The notes beneath the pieces were generated by a model, which did no database searches, was not told the origin of the DNA, and saw nothing but the letters and a program-made list of their open reading frames with translations. Below are positions 35,286-39,343 of a DNA stretch of 39,343 nt, one piece after another (positions within the stretch are counted from its first letter, which is position 1; each line of letters starts with the position of its first letter). The translations under genes and the position numbers were made by a program. Source of the DNA: Paenibacillus sp. (lineage in GTDB: Bacteria > Bacillota > Bacilli > Paenibacillales > Paenibacillaceae); assembly GCA_017512705.1 (NCBI GenBank), contig JAFWEX010000086.1:1-39343 (forward strand), in the 5' to 3' direction.

Positions 35286-35313
35286 AAAAATTCCTTCTCG
35301 CTCTTAGAGAAGG
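35286..35313 (-). terminator. Terminator-like hairpin in the divIVA leader
   Basis: CCTTCTC/GAGAAGG (35313-35307 with 35299-35293) with a seven-base loop is followed on the minus strand by AATTTTT, only 17 nt before the divIVA start. A second hairpin TTTGGG/CCCAAA lies at 35324-35339. It may end the ylm transcript before divIVA or act as an attenuator. Confidence 0.6.
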
Positions 35314-35508
35314 TTTGCAGCATTTGGGTTCCACCCAAAGGGCCGTAATCAGCTGCCAAGTGGAGCAACTTGTACGGAATGGACCTGCCTTCGCATTGTC
35401 AGAGATCCATCTCACATCTTGTACTTTAATGTATATCGGAAGGACCGAGTATTTTTTTACCCTTTACGTTTAACATTCGACAAGAATTCGGATTATCCTG
35501 CATCAACC

Positions 35509-36291
35509 TCAAGCAAATTTCCCTATTTTCACGCGGCAGCGACCTTTTTTGGTCATTCCATCTTGTTCCAACACTTTAAAACGGCCAAAACCCTGGATAG
35601 ATACTACATCGCCCGCTTTCAGTGGCTTCGAAGGATCTTCCACCACTTTCCAGTTCACTTTGCAACGCCCTGCCTTAATCGGATTCAGTACCTTACTTCG
35701 GCTAAGTCGATACACATCCGCACAGATCCCATCCAACCGCATTGAAGCAACAGTGATATCAACCGTATCCAGTTTGGTTTCCGTCCATTTCATCTGGTCC
35801 AGTGGTAACAGCTCTGTGAACACATGCAGACGATGAACCTGATTCAATTGAAGCGATAAAAAAGCGCCGGTTTCCGCTGCCACTACCGTGTGGCAACCAT
35901 CTTCCAGCACTTGAATATCTCCGATCTTACCTCTTTTCATCCCGAGTCCAAGCAGGGAACCCATATAGTCCCCATGCTCGAGTTCCGAGATTTTCTGATC
36001 GTCAGACGTAATACTGAGCACCTGCATCCCCATGTCCTCTTCGTCGAGATAACGATAATCGGGTGCAATCAATGCACGCTTGCGTTCAGCAGCCTCGTAT
36101 CCACCATCCAGACGAAGCTGGACGTCTTGGCTGCGATTGACCAGGGATTGCAGAATAAACACCTGTCTTGGATCAAGAAAATCGGTGAGCTTGGTATCAT
36201 GATACTTGCTCGCCCGTTCCACCCAATCGGAAGCTTTATCTACAAAGTCCCGCTCATCATGGCTAAAATGTTCGTAAATATCACCGCTCAT
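35509..36291 (-). CDS. ylmH: YlmH, S4-domain RNA-binding protein
   Basis: 260 residues. An N-terminal YlmH domain (DIYEHFSHDERDFVDKASDWVERAS ... FLDPRQVFILQSL) and a middle alpha/beta part are followed by a C-terminal S4 domain (about 183-245: LDGICADVYRLSRSKVLNPIKAGRCKVNW). YlmH binds stalled 50S-peptidyl-tRNA and can replace RqcP in ribosome rescue in Bacillus. Its gene sits in the division cluster upstream of divIVA. AGGGTGA precedes the ATG. Confidence 0.92.
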   Translation of the reverse strand: MSGDIYEHFSHDERDFVDKASDWVERASKYHDTKLTDFLDPRQVFILQSLVNRSQDVQLRLDGGYEAAERKRALIAPDYRYLDEEDMGMQVLSITSDDQKISELEHGDYMGSLLGLGMKRGKIGDIQVLEDGCHTVVAAETGAFLSLQLNQVHRLHVFTELLPLDQMKWTETKLDTVDITVASMRLDGICADVYRLSRSKVLNPIKAGRCKVNWKVVEDPSKPLKAGDVVSIQGFGRFKVLEQDGMTKKGRCRVKIGKFA

Positions 36292-36306
36292 CTATGTCAC
36301 CCTAAC

Positions 36307-36579
36307 CTATAGTAAAAAATACTGAACGATAGAGAGTAACCCTACAAGCGCGAGTCGAAGGACTAATAGCGCAATAATCGGGGAAATATCCAGTACACCG
36401 AATAAAGGCGGGATAAATCGGCGGAATGGACTTAAATAGGGTTCCACAAATTTGCCTAACAATTCACCGATGAAGCTTTCCCGTGCGTTGGGAAGCCATG
36501 ACATCAATATGTAGACAATGACCATGTAAAAATAAATCTGGTATACCGTTAACAATATGCCTTCAATCATCTGATACAA
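36307..36579 (-). CDS. ylmG: YggT-family membrane protein (YlmG)
   Basis: 90 residues with two hydrophobic hairpins (about 5-28 and 60-88). Signature residues YILMSWLPNARES and VEPYLSPFRRFIPPLFGVLDISPI are typical of YggT/YlmG. Relatives take part in division-site and chloroplast nucleoid or membrane organisation; the exact task is unknown. TTG 36579 is preferred because AGGTGA lies 7 nt upstream; ATG 36570 has it 16 nt away. It is separated from sepF by 7 nt. Confidence 0.92.
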   Translation of the reverse strand: MYQMIEGILLTVYQIYFYMVIVYILMSWLPNARESFIGELLGKFVEPYLSPFRRFIPPLFGVLDISPIIALLVLRLALVGLLSIVQYFLL

Positions 36580-36586
36580 AAGCGGC

Positions 36587-37054
36587 TCACCTCATTCTGT
36601 TATAATCTTGCTCGCTGTCAGCCAGTATTTCCGTAATCGTTCCCTGAATTTCAACCGTATCTGGCGTACAGAGAAAAATGTTGCCGCCGATTTTAGATAT
36701 ACCGCCACCTAATGCATACACCGTACCGCTTAGAAAATCAATCACACGTAAAGCCTGATCCTGTCGGATCCGCTGAAGATTCACCACGACGGTGCGATGT
36801 GAACGCAGATGATCAGCAATCTCCTGTGCTTCATCATAGGAACGAGGCTCATAAAGGACAACTTTCACATTTTTCTGGGAATGAATGCTAACCACATTAT
36901 TACCCCTTTGGTTTTTACGTTTATCGAATGGCGACGTTTCATTTTCTTGCTGTTCAGGCTCTTGTTCTTCCTGTGCAGCAAGTCGTTCCCGCTCCACAAC
37001 CTCTTCCTCTTCCTGAAGACCCAGAAAATTCATAAATTTATTCATTACACCCAT
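36587..37054 (-). CDS. sepF: Cell-division protein SepF
   Basis: 155 residues from ATG 37054 (AAGAGGAG 8 nt upstream; an earlier in-frame start at 37102 lies inside ylmE). The N-terminal amphipathic membrane-binding helix MGVMNKFMNFLGL is followed by a Glu/Gln-rich linker (15-40). The SepF core follows: KVVLYEPRSYDEAQEIADHL, VVVNLQRIRQ, and GTVYALGGGISKIGGNIFLCTP. It ties FtsZ filaments to the membrane. It overlaps ylmE by 10 nt. Confidence 0.95.
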   Translation of the reverse strand: MGVMNKFMNFLGLQEEEEVVERERLAAQEEQEPEQQENETSPFDKRKNQRGNNVVSIHSQKNVKVVLYEPRSYDEAQEIADHLRSHRTVVVNLQRIRQDQALRVIDFLSGTVYALGGGISKIGGNIFLCTPDTVEIQGTITEILADSEQDYNRMR

Positions 37055-37755
37055 CGTGTGCTCTCCTCTTTTCCTACGAGAATTGATCCAAGACGAACCC
37101 AAGTTGCCCCTTCTTCAATGGCCACTTCGAAATCATTGGACATGCCCATGGACAGTTCAGTTATCGGTTCTGTAGTTAGTGCTTGTCCATTCAACTCATC
37201 TCTAAGCTCACGCAACCCCCGAAATACAGGACGCGTCATCTCAGGATCTTCTTCATAAGGTGCCATCGTCATTAGACCAATGACCTTAAGGTTTTCAAAC
37301 GATTGAATATCTTTCAGAAAAGAACTCGCCTGTTCAGGCTGCAAACCATATTTGCTCTCTTCACCAGAAATATTCACTTGCATAAACGTATTCACCTTAA
37401 TTCCAAGTGAAGCAGCCTTTTTGTTCAATTCTTTGGCCAGTGACAGACGATCCAGTGAATGTATGTATGCGAACTTGCCAATGACATCTTTCACCTTGTT
37501 TGTCTGCAAATGGCCGATAAAATGCCAGATGCCTTTCTGTCCAAATGCTTCCCATTTCGCTTGTGCATCTTGCCAGCGGTTTTCTCCAATATGCTCAAGA
37601 CCGTGATCCAATACAGCCCCCGTCGTTTGCAATGAAACATATTTCGTGACCGCAATCACATTCACATCCTCAAAACGACGATTACTGCGCTTACACGCGT
37701 CTTCAATCTTCTGATTAACTTGTTGTACACGCTCCTCCAATGACAAAGAGGTCAC
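37045..37755 (-). CDS. ylmE: YggS-family PLP homeostasis protein (YlmE)
   Basis: 236 residues. A PLP-binding TIM barrel without known catalysis; the lysine is K38 (VIAVTKYVS), with HFIGHLQTNKVK, QVNISGEESKYG, GLMTMAP and LSMGMSNDFEVAIEEGATWVRLG as family markers. It keeps free PLP in balance in relatives. GTG 37755 overlaps the pgeF stop (GTGA) and is preceded by GGAAGAGAGG. Confidence 0.95.
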   Translation of the reverse strand: MTSLSLEERVQQVNQKIEDACKRSNRRFEDVNVIAVTKYVSLQTTGAVLDHGLEHIGENRWQDAQAKWEAFGQKGIWHFIGHLQTNKVKDVIGKFAYIHSLDRLSLAKELNKKAASLGIKVNTFMQVNISGEESKYGLQPEQASSFLKDIQSFENLKVIGLMTMAPYEEDPEMTRPVFRGLRELRDELNGQALTTEPITELSMGMSNDFEVAIEEGATWVRLGSILVGKEESTRWV

Positions 37756-38654
37756 CTCTCTTCCAGCCCAATCCAGCTTGCCATCCTTCCGGTTACTCCA
37801 TTCTCCTTACGATAGGAGAAAAAAAGTTCGGGATGACAACTTGTACACCATGTTGTACATTCGATATGATCCGGCAATATTCCTGCTTTCATCATAATGT
37901 GTCGATTACATTCTTTCAAGTTTAACATCGATTTACCATTTGCAGCAGGGGTATATATATTGTTGCTGGAAACAGTATACTCGTATTCATCATTACCCTC
38001 ACGTTCATCGAGCCAAACCCGTACATGCTGCATAACAGCCTCATCCACCTCATAGCAGCAATCCCCAATGGACGGACCAATGGCTGCACGGATATCTTCT
38101 CTCCGGCTTCCATACTCTCGTTCCATCGTCTCCACTATAGAGACGGCAATACCTGCAACGGTGCCTTTCCATCCGGCATGTGCAAGACCAACCGCCTGCT
38201 TCACTGGATCATAAAAATACAAAGGAACACAGTCGGCGTAAAATGATGTTAACAGCACACCAGGTACGTTGGTCACTAACCCATCCGTTCCCTGTAATGC
38301 TGATTGCCGATCCATCAATCCTCTGCCCCGATCTTGTGCTGTAATCACAGCCACATGTTTACCATGCACCTGTTCTCCACAAGTCCATGCTTCCAGTGGA
38401 AATGAAATCTTCCCGGTAACAAGTCGGCGATTACTCAATACAGCTTCGGGATCATCCCCAACATGATATGCACAATTAAGCGTAGCATAGGGTTCTTGAC
38501 CCACACCGCCGTGTCTCGTTGTGAACCCTGCCTTCATGCCTTCAAATGAACGTTTCCATGGTTCAATATATAAAAGTAACGGGTCATGATGATTACAATC
38601 CATTTGCCCCACTAGTTCCTTACTTCTATTTTTGTCCAATACAAATGGTTCCAT
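37752..38654 (-). CDS. pgeF: Peptidoglycan editing factor PgeF (YfiH/YlmD, DUF152)
   Basis: 300 residues. The zinc triad H97 (CGEQVHG), C142 (FYADCVPL) and H159 (GLAHAGWKGT) is intact. PgeF relatives hydrolyse wrongly built UDP-MurNAc-L-Ser and thereby keep L-Ala in the wall; some act as purine nucleoside or laccase-like enzymes. The Bacillus equivalent, ylmD, has the same position ahead of ylmE. GAGGTGAGGGA precedes the ATG. The first 30 residues are an ordinary leader to the DUF152 core. Confidence 0.92.
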   Translation of the reverse strand: MEPFVLDKNRSKELVGQMDCNHHDPLLLYIEPWKRSFEGMKAGFTTRHGGVGQEPYATLNCAYHVGDDPEAVLSNRRLVTGKISFPLEAWTCGEQVHGKHVAVITAQDRGRGLMDRQSALQGTDGLVTNVPGVLLTSFYADCVPLYFYDPVKQAVGLAHAGWKGTVAGIAVSIVETMEREYGSRREDIRAAIGPSIGDCCYEVDEAVMQHVRVWLDEREGNDEYEYTVSSNNIYTPAANGKSMLNLKECNRHIMMKAGILPDHIECTTWCTSCHPELFFSYRKENGVTGRMASWIGLEER

Positions 38655-38706
38655 TCCCTCACCTCACATCTTCCAGTGTACCAAATGCAGACGCATTCTG
38701 TCTCAT

Positions 38707-39099
38707 TTATATCGTTCTTCGTTGATTACGATTCATTCGTTCCAATCGTTCCGTGCGTTCACTGCGGCTCTGCTGCTGCTCATCATACAATCGCGCTTCC
38801 CGTTCACGCTCGTCGTATCCATGTTCCTTAACTTCATCCATTTTAACCAGAATAACATCTGAACCAATCTTCACAATATTTCTCCAAGGAATGATCAGAT
38901 CTGTTCCCCCGCCAAATAACACCATAAAACGGCTATAACCCGGCACAATGATCGCTTCGATCCGCCCCTGCTTAAGGTCTAGCTCCAGATCACTGATCTG
39001 GCCAAGGCGTTTACCATCTGTAATATTGATGACATCCTTCGTTTGAAAATCAGAAATTTTCATACCGCGTGATATGGAATCACCTGTGCTCGTTCTCAT
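38707..39099 (-). CDS. ylmC: PRC-barrel protein, YlmC/YmxH family
   Basis: 130 residues. A PRC-barrel of about 80 residues (MKISDFQTKDVINITDGKRLGQISDLELD ... IPWRNIVKIGSDVILV) is the YlmC/YmxH sporulation family pattern. It carries an added C-terminal tail rich in Arg, Glu and Gln (YDEREREARLYDEQQQSRSERTERLERMNRNQRR), probably a long charged helix or disordered. The start at ATG 39099 has GGGGGG 7 nt upstream; ATG 39063 is where Bacillus YlmC would begin. Relatives are expressed in the mother cell during sporulation; function is unknown. Confidence 0.85.
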   Translation of the reverse strand: MRTSTGDSISRGMKISDFQTKDVINITDGKRLGQISDLELDLKQGRIEAIIVPGYSRFMVLFGGGTDLIIPWRNIVKIGSDVILVKMDEVKEHGYDEREREARLYDEQQQSRSERTERLERMNRNQRRTI

Positions 39100-39252
39100 C
39101 CTTCCGCCCCCCGTTAACGCTCATCTGCCCGATCTTCATGCTTCTATATTAATATATGTCCTGTAGGCGAAAAATGTCCTCTTTTTGCTCGGATGCTGCA
39201 AAACCTTACTCGACAACCCCAGCTTTCATTCCTATCCCCTTCCTTCGGCACC

Positions 39253-39304
39253 GCACAAAAAAAGACGATCATTGGCGTTGTCATCCGACCGATCGTCTTT
39301 TTGC
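39253..39304. terminator. Bidirectional terminator at the edge
   Basis: A perfect stem AAAGACGATC/GATCGTCTTT (39261-39270 with 39291-39300) flanked by an A-run and a T-run. It separates ylmC from the next gene on the right, outside the window (in Bacillus this would be the sigE/sigG region). Confidence 0.85.
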
Positions 39305-39343
39305 TTTATATCCTACTACGATTTCACATGTTTCTGCATCTGC

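Noticed and set aside
35324-35345. A T-box-like GGGTGGAACC motif upstream of divIVA
   Set aside because: It lacks the GCG that should follow, no Stem I or specifier codon is visible, and the motif is explained by the TTTGGG/CCCAAA hairpin.

Overview
The window reads as chromosomal DNA of a spore-forming Bacillales bacterium, most likely Paenibacillus. The evidence is the DivIVA/Ylm cell-division cluster next to ileS, lspA and a pyr operon in an order close to that of Bacillus, spore-related genes (NucB-type nuclease, YjcZ peptide, YlmC/YmxH-like protein), strong AGGAGG ribosome binding sites, and Paenibacillus-like protein composition. This was judged by eye; no database search was run.

Layout. 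(1) Positions 1 to about 2,600 are the end of an integrated mobile element: a partial gene at the edge, a decayed replication-initiator-like helix-turn-helix gene, a small lipoprotein and a tyrosine recombinase. The element abuts the 5' half of a tRNA-Leu(UAA) gene that is cut exactly at the end of its anticodon loop. (2) Positions 2,635-9,200 hold mixed small chromosomal genes: a general stress protein, a NucB-like nuclease, an orphan LOV (blue-light) histidine kinase, small membrane proteins, a half-size MFS-like protein, a DUF1904 protein, a YjcZ peptide, a beta-rich possible spore-surface protein, and a tRNA-Ile2(CAU)/tRNA-fMet pair. (3) Positions 9,328-16,592 (minus strand) are a tightly coupled five-gene operon: a MacB-like ATPase, a HlyD/MacA-like lipoprotein adaptor, a giant FtsX-type permease with a Gly/Gln-rich insert, a second ATPase carrying a C-terminal AbrB/MazE-like domain, and an extracellular solute-binding lipoprotein. 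This is the most unusual system in the window.

(4) Positions 16,866-26,320 (minus strand) are the de novo pyrimidine operon pyrR-pyrB-pyrC-carA-carB-pyrF-pyrE. It has a sigma-A promoter and a PyrR attenuator leader, lacks pyrK/pyrD, and is interrupted between pyrC and carA by a palindromic element of about 210 bp. (5) Positions 26,650-31,012 hold a puzzling frameshifted small membrane ORF, an LL-diaminopimelate aminotransferase, RluD-family pseudouridine synthase, lspA, the divergent ylyA, and a DUF5665 protein. (6) Positions 31,211-39,343 (minus strand) hold a T-box-controlled, eukaryote-like (type 2) ileS, divIVA, ylmH, ylmG, sepF, ylmE, pgeF (ylmD) and ylmC, ending in a bidirectional terminator.

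Function. The right half is housekeeping: UMP synthesis (PyrB, PyrC, CarAB, PyrF and PyrE under PyrR feedback), lysine/cell-wall precursor synthesis (DapL), septum assembly and polar growth (SepF, YlmG, YlmH, DivIVA), cell-wall recycling error correction (PgeF) and PLP homeostasis (YlmE). The middle operon probably moves or senses something at the cell envelope. The left end is a decaying integrative element.
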